A DNA stretch of 64,000 bases from Leptolyngbya sp. 'hensonii'. GTDB lineage: Bacteria > Cyanobacteriota > Cyanobacteriia > GCF-001939115. The DNA lies in assembly GCF_001939115.1 (NCBI RefSeq), contig NZ_MQTZ01000042.1, positions 220,034 through 284,033 of the forward strand, given 5' to 3'. A program made the position numbers and the translations under genes. The notes beneath the pieces are model-generated. The model did no database searches. It saw only the letters and a program-made list of their open reading frames with translations, and was not told the origin of the DNA. Below, in pieces: positions 17,895-27,500 of this stretch; positions within the stretch are counted from its first letter, which is position 1, and every line of letters begins with the position of its first letter.

Positions 17895-18113
17895 CTACCG
17901 ATGTGGACGATTGGGGCTGGCTCCTGGACCTCCCACAGGGCCACGGGGATTTTCCCAGTTAGTGCCGGGACCACCGACCTGACCCGGTGGATTGTTGTCC
18001 CGATCGCGGGCGCTGGCTGGCCCTGTTCCTAAACTAAGGGTTCCGGCGACGATCGCCATCAGCATTGCCAAACCAACCAGTCCACGTAATCCGGGTCTGA
18101 AGTGTTTGAACAT
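17895..18113 (-). CDS. Small secreted Gly/Pro-rich protein
   Basis: From ATG at 18113 the product is 72 residues: a signal peptide (LVGLAMLMAIVAGTLSLGTG, cleavage near ASA) and a short mature peptide with two related blocks, PGQVGGPGTNWENP and RGPVGGPGASPN. It is charged and disordered in character, with no known family. It lies upstream of the ECF sigma gene on the same strand, 98 bp away. The frame extends upstream to 18167, but the signal peptide fits the 18113 start. It could be a target of the neighbouring sigma factor. Confidence 0.5.
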   Translation of the reverse strand: MFKHFRPGLRGLVGLAMLMAIVAGTLSLGTGPASARDRDNNPPGQVGGPGTNWENPRGPVGGPGASPNRPHR

Positions 18114-18214
18114 AGGGCATAACCTCGTTTTGCTTAAGTGTGATGAGCAAGTTCTCCAGTTCTGCACTTAAGACTGAGGAGCTTCAAAAAGGGTTCAACC
18201 CGATCGCAAGTTTT

Positions 18215-20035
18215 TTATCCATTCGAAGTAACCACCTGAGGTTCAACCACAACCCCTTCAGTCGCCTTGCGCGAACTATTCAGCGTCCCAGTCTGTTGTT
18301 TGGGCTGATGTACTGGAATCTGGATGGTGAATTCTGTGCCTTCACCAGGAGCAGAATGGCAATGCAGCGTGCCCTGATGTTTCTCGGTAATAATTTGATA
18401 GCTAATTGACATGCCCATCCCTGTCCCCTTACCGACAGGTTTTGTCGTGAAGAAGGGGTCAAACAACCGCTTTTGCACAGCCTCGGGCATTCCCGGTCCA
18501 TTATCGGCAATATGAATCGCAATGTGATGGGGGGCCACAACTTCAGTGCGAATGGTAATTTTAGGGGACAGGGAATCCTGATCAATCTTCTGGCGCTGAT
18601 GCCCAAACTCCTCCAGGGCATCAATCGCATTCACCAGAATATTCATGAACACCTGATTTAACTGGCCAGCATAGCATTCGATCAGAGGCAAATTGCCATA
18701 GTCCTTCACTACCTGAATCTCCGGATGATCGGACTTTGCCTTCAAGCGATTGTGCAAAATCATCAAGGTACTATCGAGGCCCTGGTGAATATCCACATTT
18801 TTGACTTCAGCCTCATCCAACCGCGAGAAAGTGCGGAGAGATTGGACAATTTCCCGAATCCGATCGGCTCCCACCTTCATTGAAGACAAGAGTTTGGGCA
18901 AATCAGTCCGCAGGAAAGGCAGATCAATCTCCTCAGACCGATCTCGCACCTCAGACACAGGTTGAGGATAGTACTGCTCATACAATTGCAGCAGATCCAT
19001 TAAATCCTGCATGTACTGATCGGCATGGTGGATATTGCCATGAATAAAGTTAATTGGATTATTAATTTCATGGGCCACCCCTGCCACCAGTTGCCCCAGA
19101 CTGGACATTTTCTCACTCTGCACCAGGCGAGTCTGAGCCTGCCTAAGCTCCGTCAGGGTGGCCTCTAACTCTTGAGATTTATTCCGCTCCCTGGCTTCAC
19201 TGTCTCTCAGCACCGCTTCTACTTGCTTACGATGGGTAATTTCAGCCTTCAACTGGTCATAGGCTTCCACCAGTTCGAAGGTCTTCTGAAATGAGGTTGC
19301 CAGAAACTGGATTTCATTGGCAGGCAGGGCTGAGGGTACGGTAAAAGTGCCTGTCTTCTTGCTCGCGATTACCGCCTGGTTCAGCCCTTCTAAGGGACGC
19401 AAGACATTGCGGCGAATCAAAATGCCCATGAATAGTAGGATGATCACAATCCCGGCAGTCAGCGTCAATGTTGAGGCCAGGAAGGTATTCCCCGCTTCTT
19501 GCTGCATTTGCTTCAGGTCCACGATCGCAATAGCCAGCCCTCGCTTTCCAGAGGTGCCAAACAGGACACTGGTAAAGGGCAGAACTTGAACCAGAGCAGG
19601 TTTATCATTGATGACAATTTCCTGGGTGGTCGGGATCCCCTGTTGCGAAGCCTGGTTCATCGTCTGCAGGAGTTCTGGGTGCAGAGATCGATAGGGAAGA
19701 TTCTTGTCCATCCGATGGCTGTGGGCCAGAATCAGCCCGTCTGGATTGACGATCGCCACCTCCATCACGGCAGGCAGGGTGGCATAATTCTGCACCACCC
19801 GTCGCAAGGTACTCCGTTGCTCCAGTTCCAGCAGCCCTTCGGTTGCAAATTCCAGGGACTGGGTAATCGATTCTGCCCTCGCCTGAACCTGCTTTTCCAG
19901 ATCCAGATGAATCAGACGATAGTTAATCCAGAGGGTCCCCAGGCCCACTGTAGCCAGAGAGACCCCAAAACCCAGCAGGAGTTGCCTGGACAGACTCTGA
20001 TTGCCAATCCAGGGTAGTTTCTTCAAGATTTCCAT
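18215..20035 (-). CDS. Sensor histidine kinase
   Basis: A 606-residue membrane histidine kinase. Membrane helix one is at about 18-38, a periplasmic sensor region at about 40-180, helix two at about 185-208 (LTAGIVIILLFMGILI), then HAMP, a coiled coil and the transmitter. The phospho-acceptor His is in LVAGVAHEINNPINFIHGN. The ATPase has N-box VNAIDALEE, G1 IADNGPGMPE and G2 GKGTGMGMSIS, all intact. There is no receiver domain and no response regulator nearby. The gene overlaps the upstream binding-protein gene by 13 bp, so the two are probably one operon and the binding protein may present ligand to this kinase. Confidence 0.92.
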   Translation of the reverse strand: MEILKKLPWIGNQSLSRQLLLGFGVSLATVGLGTLWINYRLIHLDLEKQVQARAESITQSLEFATEGLLELEQRSTLRRVVQNYATLPAVMEVAIVNPDGLILAHSHRMDKNLPYRSLHPELLQTMNQASQQGIPTTQEIVINDKPALVQVLPFTSVLFGTSGKRGLAIAIVDLKQMQQEAGNTFLASTLTLTAGIVIILLFMGILIRRNVLRPLEGLNQAVIASKKTGTFTVPSALPANEIQFLATSFQKTFELVEAYDQLKAEITHRKQVEAVLRDSEARERNKSQELEATLTELRQAQTRLVQSEKMSSLGQLVAGVAHEINNPINFIHGNIHHADQYMQDLMDLLQLYEQYYPQPVSEVRDRSEEIDLPFLRTDLPKLLSSMKVGADRIREIVQSLRTFSRLDEAEVKNVDIHQGLDSTLMILHNRLKAKSDHPEIQVVKDYGNLPLIECYAGQLNQVFMNILVNAIDALEEFGHQRQKIDQDSLSPKITIRTEVVAPHHIAIHIADNGPGMPEAVQKRLFDPFFTTKPVGKGTGMGMSISYQIITEKHQGTLHCHSAPGEGTEFTIQIPVHQPKQQTGTLNSSRKATEGVVVEPQVVTSNG

Positions 20036-21084
20036 TGTTCGATCGCCGTTGAGATGGGTTCACCGTTGATTTCGATATCCTGCCGGAGGGCTCGGCCAGC
20101 CCGGGGATCTGCCTGCAGGAGCTGACCCATCTGTTCCATGGCTTCCTTCAACCGACTTTGAGACTGAAACATGCGCTTTTGCATGGCCATGTCCCCTTTT
20201 TTAAGGCCAGCATAGTCACTGGCGAAAGCTGCTGGTTCCTGGTTCAGGCGCTTGCCTACCTTTTCAAAAACCTCAGATGGCTTGGTCTCCACCGCATGCA
20301 TGACATCTAACCATGCCCCCAGAAATTGGGTGAACTCCGCTTTTTTCGAGGCCATCAGGGTCGATCGACTGAGGAAGGTATCAATCACCAAACTGTCTAC
20401 TTCCTTCGTAGTGAAGACAATGTTCCCCTTAATTTTCTGAGCGGTTTCTCCCAGCAGAGGTTGCCAGATCACGGCTGCATCCAAGCGTTTCTCCTCCATC
20501 AACTGCACAGCACTTTCATTGGAAATGTCCTCAATCTTAACTTCCTCAGGTTTGAGGCCATGCAGTTTCAAGGCTTCCAGGAGAATTAAATGGTTAACCG
20601 TTCCCAGTTTCGCACCGACTCGCTTGCCCCGCAGATCTTTAACCGACTTGATGGGAGCCTGAGCCACAATTCCATCTGAACCCGCTGAGATATTCGTCAC
20701 CAGCAAAACCACAGGTTTGTCGTTGCCTGGATCAATCTGTACCACATCCCAGAGTGATGCAAAAGCCGCATCCAGGGAGCCTCGCATCACAGCGCGAGAA
20801 GAATCCTGCTGGTTTTCAAACCGCACCAGTTCGACATTCAACCCTCGCTGTTTGAATAATCCAGCTTCTTCGGCATAAAGCACAATGTCAAAGCCTGGCC
20901 AGGTGGTAATCCCCACTTTGAGGGGCTGTAATGTCTTATTAGAAGCCCCACTGCAGCCATGCAGCGCCAGACTCACGAAAAAGCCCAGCACCAGCAGAAA
21001 CCCCAGCGATCGGCGAACATTAAACCGGAATTGGAATTGCTGCCGCAGACCAGAAATCACAGACTCAACTTGGGTGGAGAACAT
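20023..21084 (-). CDS. NMT1/SsuA-type periplasmic substrate-binding lipoprotein
   Basis: A solute-binding protein of the nitrate/sulfonate/taurine/thiamine-precursor class. A hydrophobic segment ends in LALHGC, a lipobox. The mature part starts LKVGITTWPGFDIVLYAEEAGLFKQRGL, typical of the fold, and continues with DAAFASLWDVV and LRGKRVGAKLG. ATG at 21084 is preferred over the GTG frame opening at 21144, which lacks a ribosome site. No permease or ATPase gene accompanies it; the next gene, overlapping by 13 bp, is a histidine kinase. Ligand unknown; sensing rather than uptake is inferred from context. Confidence 0.85.
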   Translation of the reverse strand: MFSTQVESVISGLRQQFQFRFNVRRSLGFLLVLGFFVSLALHGCSGASNKTLQPLKVGITTWPGFDIVLYAEEAGLFKQRGLNVELVRFENQQDSSRAVMRGSLDAAFASLWDVVQIDPGNDKPVVLLVTNISAGSDGIVAQAPIKSVKDLRGKRVGAKLGTVNHLILLEALKLHGLKPEEVKIEDISNESAVQLMEEKRLDAAVIWQPLLGETAQKIKGNIVFTTKEVDSLVIDTFLSRSTLMASKKAEFTQFLGAWLDVMHAVETKPSEVFEKVGKRLNQEPAAFASDYAGLKKGDMAMQKRMFQSQSRLKEAMEQMGQLLQADPRAGRALRQDIEINGEPISTAIEQWKS

Positions 21085-21261
21085 AGACTTCCAGGACACC
21101 TGTATTTCCCCCTCAGCATTCCCGCAAAATACATGTTTCCCCACAGGGCATAAGGTAAGAAAAGACAGGAAATCCCAATTATTGCTTTCCCCAGAAATAT
21201 AGACCTAGCATAGTAGCGCAGATGGTAGCATCCTCTAGTACGGCAACTCTGTAGCGTAAAG

Positions 21262-22173
21262 ATGACAATTTCCCTCCCCCTCCCTGAGCAGGTGGTTCTG
21301 ATTACGGGGGCTTCGACCGGCATTGGGGCCGCCCTGGCAAAAGTCCTGGCCAAACGCTATCCAGGCATTCGCCTGGTGCTGGCTGCCCGGAGTCGCGAGA
21401 AGTTGATGACGATCGCTGAAACCTGCCGTCTAGCGGGGGCAGAGGTTGCTCCGGTGCCCACCGATTTTGCACAGATTGAGCAGGCTCAAGCTCTCGCCCG
21501 GACTGCCTTGGAGACATTTGGGCGGGTGGATATATTGGTCAATAATGCCGGATATGGCCAGATGGGACCGATCGAACTGATGCCCCCTGCTGCCGTGCAA
21601 AACCAGTTTCAGGTGAATCTCTTCGGTCCCCTGGCGCTGACCCAGGCTTTGATTCCTGCCCTGCGGGAGCAGGGAGGAGGTCGCATTCTCAATGTCAGTT
21701 CCCTGGGGGGGCGGATTGCTTTCCCCTTTGGCGGCCTCTACAGTGGTTCTAAATTCGCTCTGGAAGCTCTCAGTGATGCCCTGCGGATGGAACTGGAGGC
21801 GTTTAACATTCAGGTTAGTGTGATTGAACCGGGGCCAGTTACCACGCCTTTCTTTCAGGTGGTGGCCGAACAGATTCAGCAGATTATTCCCCACCCCTTC
21901 AAAACCCCCTATGCGGCTGCTTTTAGAAATCTAGAGACCCTGGAGCAGCAAACCAGTAGTCGGGCCTGGACTTCAGAACAGGTGGCTGAGGTGATCCTGC
22001 AGGCCATCACCGATCGCACCCCCCGCCCCCGTTACGTGGCCGCCACCCAGGGGGATCTGATGCTGTTCGTGATGCGGAAGGTGTTGCCCACGAAGGTGGT
22101 CGATCGGTTCTGGCAACGGTTCTATGCCTTGGATAAAGTGGCCCAGGAGTGGCGGACCCGTTCACCCAATTAG
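21262..22173 (+). CDS. Short-chain dehydrogenase/reductase
   Basis: A classical SDR oxidoreductase of 303 residues. The cofactor-binding TGASTGIG is near residue 15, NNAGYGQMG carries the NAG motif, the catalytic Ser is in LNVSSLGGRIAF and the Tyr-Lys pair in YSGSKFALEALSDALRMEL. PGPVTTPFF follows the active site. The basic residues after the first loop (LAARSREK) suggest NADP(H). The C-terminal 50 residues resemble the tail of fatty-acyl or retinol-type SDRs, but no substrate can be assigned. The gene is alone, divergent from the binding-protein/kinase pair. Confidence 0.88.
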   Translation: MTISLPLPEQVVLITGASTGIGAALAKVLAKRYPGIRLVLAARSREKLMTIAETCRLAGAEVAPVPTDFAQIEQAQALARTALETFGRVDILVNNAGYGQMGPIELMPPAAVQNQFQVNLFGPLALTQALIPALREQGGGRILNVSSLGGRIAFPFGGLYSGSKFALEALSDALRMELEAFNIQVSVIEPGPVTTPFFQVVAEQIQQIIPHPFKTPYAAAFRNLETLEQQTSSRAWTSEQVAEVILQAITDRTPRPRYVAATQGDLMLFVMRKVLPTKVVDRFWQRFYALDKVAQEWRTRSPN

Positions 22174-22319
22174 GCACCCTGGCATATACCCATCACCCTG
22201 GAGGTTTCTGAAGCAACCATCCCAACACTGTGGAAAATGGTAGAAAAATTTCATAGATTTAAGGTTGTGGGTTTTACCAAGGATACAAGCCCTGCCCTCA
22301 TTGCTTTTTAGCTGAATCT

Positions 22320-24407
22320 ATGGCCAGATATCGCAAACGCCTTGACCGCCAGGAAACCCCTGTTAAGTTTTTGATTCAGCCTGCCCAGGGTTTATTCCAA
22401 CCTCGCCCATTTCCAGTTCAGGCTCAAGTAACGCCAGCAAAAAACCAGCAGAGTTCTCAAGCATCCCGGGCAATTCTAGCCAAGGCAGAGAAGTTCGGTC
22501 ATCACCCCCATCAGATCTCGGTTGTTTCCAGGCAACCTGGGATTGCTCCTGGAATCCAAACCAAGCTAACTGTAGGCAAGCCCAGAGATGTCTATGAACA
22601 ACAGGCAGATGCGGTGGCCCAGCAGGTTGCGGCTTCCTCACCCTCGCTTCATGATCTGCCTATCCGCAAGAAACCTACAGAGGACGATCGCGGCAGACCC
22701 GCAGCTACAACCTTGGATATTCAGCCTTTGGCCCAATCTCAAACCACGGAGGCTCCAGTCTCTGCCAATCCAGCCCTGGAACAGTCGATCGAACGCAAAC
22801 GGGGCAGGGGAATTCCCTTATCCGAAGACGTGCGGGAACCGATGGAACGTTCCTTTGGAGCTGACTTTAGTGGCGTTAATGTTCACATGGATGCTGACTC
22901 GGATCAGCTCAATCGATCCCTGAGTTCCAGGGCCTTCACCACCCAGCAGGATATTTTCTTCCGATCTGGAGAATATAGCCCCAGCAGTCGGAGTGGGAAA
23001 GAGTTGTTAGCCCATGAGCTGACCCATGTGGTGCAACAGAATGGTCGGGTTCGCCAGGGTCAGCCGGGACAGGGAGACACCAGGCCGATCGCAGGCTCCC
23101 TGGCCCAGCGCTCTCCCCAGGTGATTCAACGGGATGTGGGCTTTGAGTTTGAAGTGGGGAAATGGAATTTAGAAAAACTGAACGCTCCCCTCACCCCCAA
23201 GCAAAAAACTGGCAAAAAAACAGTTAAAAATGCCCAGATCGATCCGAATGGCCTGAATAAGGATACGGTTGTCCATGCAGGTCCCAACTTTAACCTCAAA
23301 CCTGATCAGGGGGACGATGGCTGGCATATTGAGTTTGTGATTGAACCTCCCCTGCCCGAAACCTCCTCTGGCAAGAAGCAGCTCAAAACAACCATGAATC
23401 AAATGAAGCGATTGGGGGATCTCCTGATTAGCATGAGGAGTGAAGCCAAGATCAAGCGCACAAACAGTCCCTTCCATCGCATTTTATCTGCTGATGCAGG
23501 CTTAGGCATGGGGGATGTGCTGATTACACCCTTCAGTACCATGCCTGCCGAACCTCAGGTTACCGCAGGCATCCGCCTGGATCAGTTGGCCAGCATCATG
23601 GAGAAAATGTCACCCGCCAATCTCCCCGGAGAAACCCCGGCCAAGAGTCAACAACGAAAACAGGGAGCCGCCTACCTGGGTTATAAAAACGTTACGGACA
23701 CCCAACTGGTTTCCAGTTCTCCGGCAGAAGCAAGAGCCCGATTCGCCGATTTCCCTGGAAAAAACCTCCGCTCTCCTGACACCGCCAGTGATAGCCTGAT
23801 CAGTCTGCTGGCCCTGATGAGGGCCTATCTGGATCGGGCATCCCGATCGATGGCCTATGCCAAAACCATGGCTCCTTTAATGGCGCGGACAGATTTTGCC
23901 AAAACCTTCAACCTAATGCCCGAAGCCACGTACTATCGTAGCTATCCGAATGAATGGGTGGCCCTAGTGCTGCATGTGGCGGGCATGACGGGTCAGGGAA
24001 ATCAGCCTTTCTTCACAGGGGCTGTCACCTATACCCAGGGAACTGATTTAACTGATCTGAGAAATGCTCTGAGTCGGGAGCAGTGGGTCAGGGGAATTTC
24101 CCAGGGGACAGATTATCTGACTGAGAAGAACTTCCCAGACCAAAATGTTGCGGCTTATCTGTTTGGGTTAGGGAAATTAGGGAAACGCACGGATAAGGTC
24201 GGTCAGCGCCGGAAGTTCTTCGGTACCTCCACTGAGGTAGCGGAAGCTCCTATCTTTGAATTTCGGCGCATGGCTGGGGATCTGCCCCACACTGCCTGGC
24301 CCCAATTGGCCCTGGAGTTGTTTACTTACTTCAAGGAGGCCAATGACTTGAAGGATCCTACCTTCACAGCCGAGAAAACTCATACGAAACGCAATGAGGA
24401 AGAGTGA
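22320..24407 (+). CDS. eCIS-core (DUF4157) protein with possible amidoligase-like C-terminal domain
   Basis: A 695-residue modular protein. The N-terminus holds GLFQPRPFPVQ (about 28-38) and KFGHHPHQISVV (about 58-69), both echoed in the next gene. LTVGKPRDVYEQQADAVA (about 81-98) is the segment that normally precedes eCIS-core domains. DUF4157 (about 155-240) contains GADFSGVNVHMD and the metallopeptidase-like AHELTHVVQQ (His232, Glu233, His236). The remaining 430 residues start VGFEFEVGKWNL and continue with WHIEFVIEPPL, VTAGIRLDQL and IFEFRRMAGD; these acidic motifs resemble ATP-grasp-unrelated amidoligases of the glutamine-synthetase fold, a tentative reading. DUF4157 proteins are linked to extracellular contractile injection systems as cargo. 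No structural eCIS gene is in the window. Confidence 0.75.
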   Translation: MARYRKRLDRQETPVKFLIQPAQGLFQPRPFPVQAQVTPAKNQQSSQASRAILAKAEKFGHHPHQISVVSRQPGIAPGIQTKLTVGKPRDVYEQQADAVAQQVAASSPSLHDLPIRKKPTEDDRGRPAATTLDIQPLAQSQTTEAPVSANPALEQSIERKRGRGIPLSEDVREPMERSFGADFSGVNVHMDADSDQLNRSLSSRAFTTQQDIFFRSGEYSPSSRSGKELLAHELTHVVQQNGRVRQGQPGQGDTRPIAGSLAQRSPQVIQRDVGFEFEVGKWNLEKLNAPLTPKQKTGKKTVKNAQIDPNGLNKDTVVHAGPNFNLKPDQGDDGWHIEFVIEPPLPETSSGKKQLKTTMNQMKRLGDLLISMRSEAKIKRTNSPFHRILSADAGLGMGDVLITPFSTMPAEPQVTAGIRLDQLASIMEKMSPANLPGETPAKSQQRKQGAAYLGYKNVTDTQLVSSSPAEARARFADFPGKNLRSPDTASDSLISLLALMRAYLDRASRSMAYAKTMAPLMARTDFAKTFNLMPEATYYRSYPNEWVALVLHVAGMTGQGNQPFFTGAVTYTQGTDLTDLRNALSREQWVRGISQGTDYLTEKNFPDQNVAAYLFGLGKLGKRTDKVGQRRKFFGTSTEVAEAPIFEFRRMAGDLPHTAWPQLALELFTYFKEANDLKDPTFTAEKTHTKRNEEE

Positions 24408-24562
24408 TATAACGGTATAAGTTATTGCTGGGCTGCAAAATCATTCTGACAGTCTTGGGGGACGATCGCACCTGCCTCAGGTTTTGCAAGTGCGTGTGCG
24501 ATAGGTTTTTCAGTCCCGTGATCCGTACTGGGTAACGATTCCTCACCCCTTTACTGACCCCT

Positions 24563-27500
24563 ATGGCTACAAAACGCACCTACGCTGGCAGAAAGAGACG
24601 GCAAAGCAACACTGTCTCTCCCGCTCCAATTGAAACCGGGTTGTTTGAGTCCCGTCCCTTCACAGTGCAAACCCAGGCGGAGTCAATCTCTGCCACCCCC
24701 ACTCACCAATCGGCTGAACAGTCCCACCCAAGAGCCAGCCTGAATCAGTCCTTCCTGCAGGCTCAGCGCTTTGGCCATCACCTCAGCCAGATTGCTGTCC
24801 ATACTACCAGTACCACAGACACCGTCTCCGCTCCCCGCAAGCGACGGCGACAAAATGCTGACTTACCCCCTTTGAGTGGGTTGGTTCCTGAAGAAGAGGA
24901 TTCGCTCCAGCGTCAGGCTGAGGGCAATGGGAGCTTTGAAGCAGGCAACCATTTAGAGACTCGCATTAAGGAGAAACGGGGAGGGGGCCAACCCCTGGAT
25001 CAGGGCGTGCGATCTTTCATGGAACCGCGTTTTGGCCACAGTTTTGCAGATGTGCGGGTGCATGCTGATGGTGATTCCGTTCAGATGAATCGGGAGTTGC
25101 ATGCTGAAGCCTTTACCAATGGGCAACATATTTACTTCAATGAGGGCAAATATAATCCGAACTCCGGCAGTGGCAAGCAGTTGCTGGCCCATGAATTGAC
25201 CCACACCATTCAGCAAACAGGGGGCAGCAAGTTGCAGCGGAAGGAGGGAGGCCATTGCTCCGGTTGCTCCTGTCCGTCCTGTGGTCCGGCTATATCCCGA
25301 GTGCAGCGGCAGCCTGCCTTGACTCGATCGTCCCTCTTGCATCGTAAATTGACAGACTTGCTCCCCTTACCGATTCAGCACATTCAGCGGCAGGCAGATA
25401 CTGCGGCCCATAGCACGGGCTGCTCCTGCCCCACCTGTGGTCCGGCAGCAGGCCAGGTGCAGCGGAAGGAGGCCAGCCATGGTCCAGGCTGTTCCTGCCC
25501 CAATTGTGCGGGCCAGGGGGGCAAGGTCCAGACCAAGCTGACGGTAGGAGCCCCCCAGGATCAGTATGAGCAGGAAGCCGATCGGGTCGCGGCCCAAGTG
25601 ATGCAAATGCCTGCCCCTCAGCCCCAGCCTGTGCATTCCGTGCAGCGGCATGGCCAGGGCCATGAGGACCAGGCCCAACGTCATGGGGACCACGACGATC
25701 AGGCCCAGCGGCACGAAGAAGAAGACCAGGCCCAAACCAAGGCGATCGGCGATACCATCACCCCGATCGCCCAGCGCCATGAGGACCACGATGATCAGGC
25801 CCAGACGAAACCGATGGTCACGCCTGTGTCTGTACAGCAAGCTGGAGCAGCCAGTGGCAGGATTCAACGCCACTCCTCCTGGGAACACCAATTGCTCGGA
25901 GATGTCCCCCCAGACAAGCTGGCCCAGTTAGGAAGCTGGCAGGATCTGATTAAGAAAGGCAAGCACATCGATACGCCAGAGGTGGATATTCAGGGCGTTG
26001 GGAAGATTAAAAAGGGCAACGTTATGCACGTCATTGCCCAGGAACTCAAGCGTCTGGAAGTCTGGCAAAAGAATCCTCCCAAAGGAGCATCTGATACGGA
26101 TAAGCAGGGATTGAAACAGCATGACCCTACCTGGGATGTGGTACTGGTTTCCCTACCGAATACGAAAAATCCGAAAGAACCCCTGGTGGTCACTTACGGG
26201 GAACTGAATACCCTGGCTGACTACTATGGCAGTGCCGATATTATGAAGAACGCAGATCCAACCAACCGCTGGCAAATTGTGCAAAGCGTGCGTCAGGAAA
26301 CTTTCTTCCGCTTAAAGGATATTTATACCAAGTTACAGGGCAGCCTCTCTGATACGGATAAGCAGGATCAGGACGTGCAGTCTGCTGAAGCCATGATGCA
26401 GGGGAATAAACTGGTTAATCAGAAGGTCGGGTTCAAATTCAAGGGAGCCATGACCCCAGACTATATCAGTAGTCTCAAGGGCCAATTAGACCTCCTTGCG
26501 GGAGATAAGCCCCTGATTGGGCAAGGGACAGGGGCTAAAGGGGATACCAACTCCTATGGTGCCACTCTGGCCCGTAATGCGTGCCACTTTGTCCCAGAAA
26601 GCTGGCATAGCTGGGCCAACTACCACAATATTGCCCTGGGTTTAGCAAGACAGGCTTTTGATAAGAAGATGGCGGCTATCCCCTATGCCCGCAAGGCCAA
26701 ACAGGATCCCGCCAGTGCTGATGGCTACCGAGGCACAGCGAAGAAGCTGCGAGAGGAATCTAGCGAGCTAGCCAATGAAGCCCTATTGAATAATGGCTTT
26801 GGGGATCACTACCTGCAAGATTCCTATGCGTCTGGTCACATGATCAATAAGACGCAGATTATGCAGTGGTACATCGAATACATTGAGACGAGTAAGACCT
26901 TTGACTACTTCAAGGACAAGAACTGGCGCAAGGTTCAGCAAATGGCCTACAAGCAGCCAGGAATAGTTGATTCGGGTCAATATGATAAGTCAAGGGTTAA
27001 AGGGCACCGGGGCAATACCTCTGTGGGAGGTGGGAAGCAGGGACCCGTGCTTCCTGCAAGGGAGGCCAGAAATCCCCAATCTGTAGAAAATATGGCAGGA
27101 GACTGGCTGACCCGGTTTAAGGCGCTGGGGCTACAGGTACCTACATCTTTGCAAACCGCTGGGTCTCCAGAACGGCAACTGGTTGAGTGGTGGCAAAAAG
27201 AGGCGATGAAAATGCTAGGCAGCCGCAAGAAGTCAGGGGATACGTTACAAACCAAGAGCCCCCTGCAAGGTCAGCCCCTGAGAAGTGCGCTCAAGAGCTT
27301 GCTGCATGACGGCATTATCAAGATGTCTGGATCCTCCTTAGAAAGCCGAGGGCTGGCCATGCGAGACTCCAGTACGATTACCATTCCGGGCACGGCCTCG
27401 AATGAATTCAAAAAGCTAGACTTTACGTTGCGGGATGACTACGTTCCGAAAAACAAGAAGAACTTTAAGCAGGCCCTGGTAGCCAGTGCTCAGGGAGATG

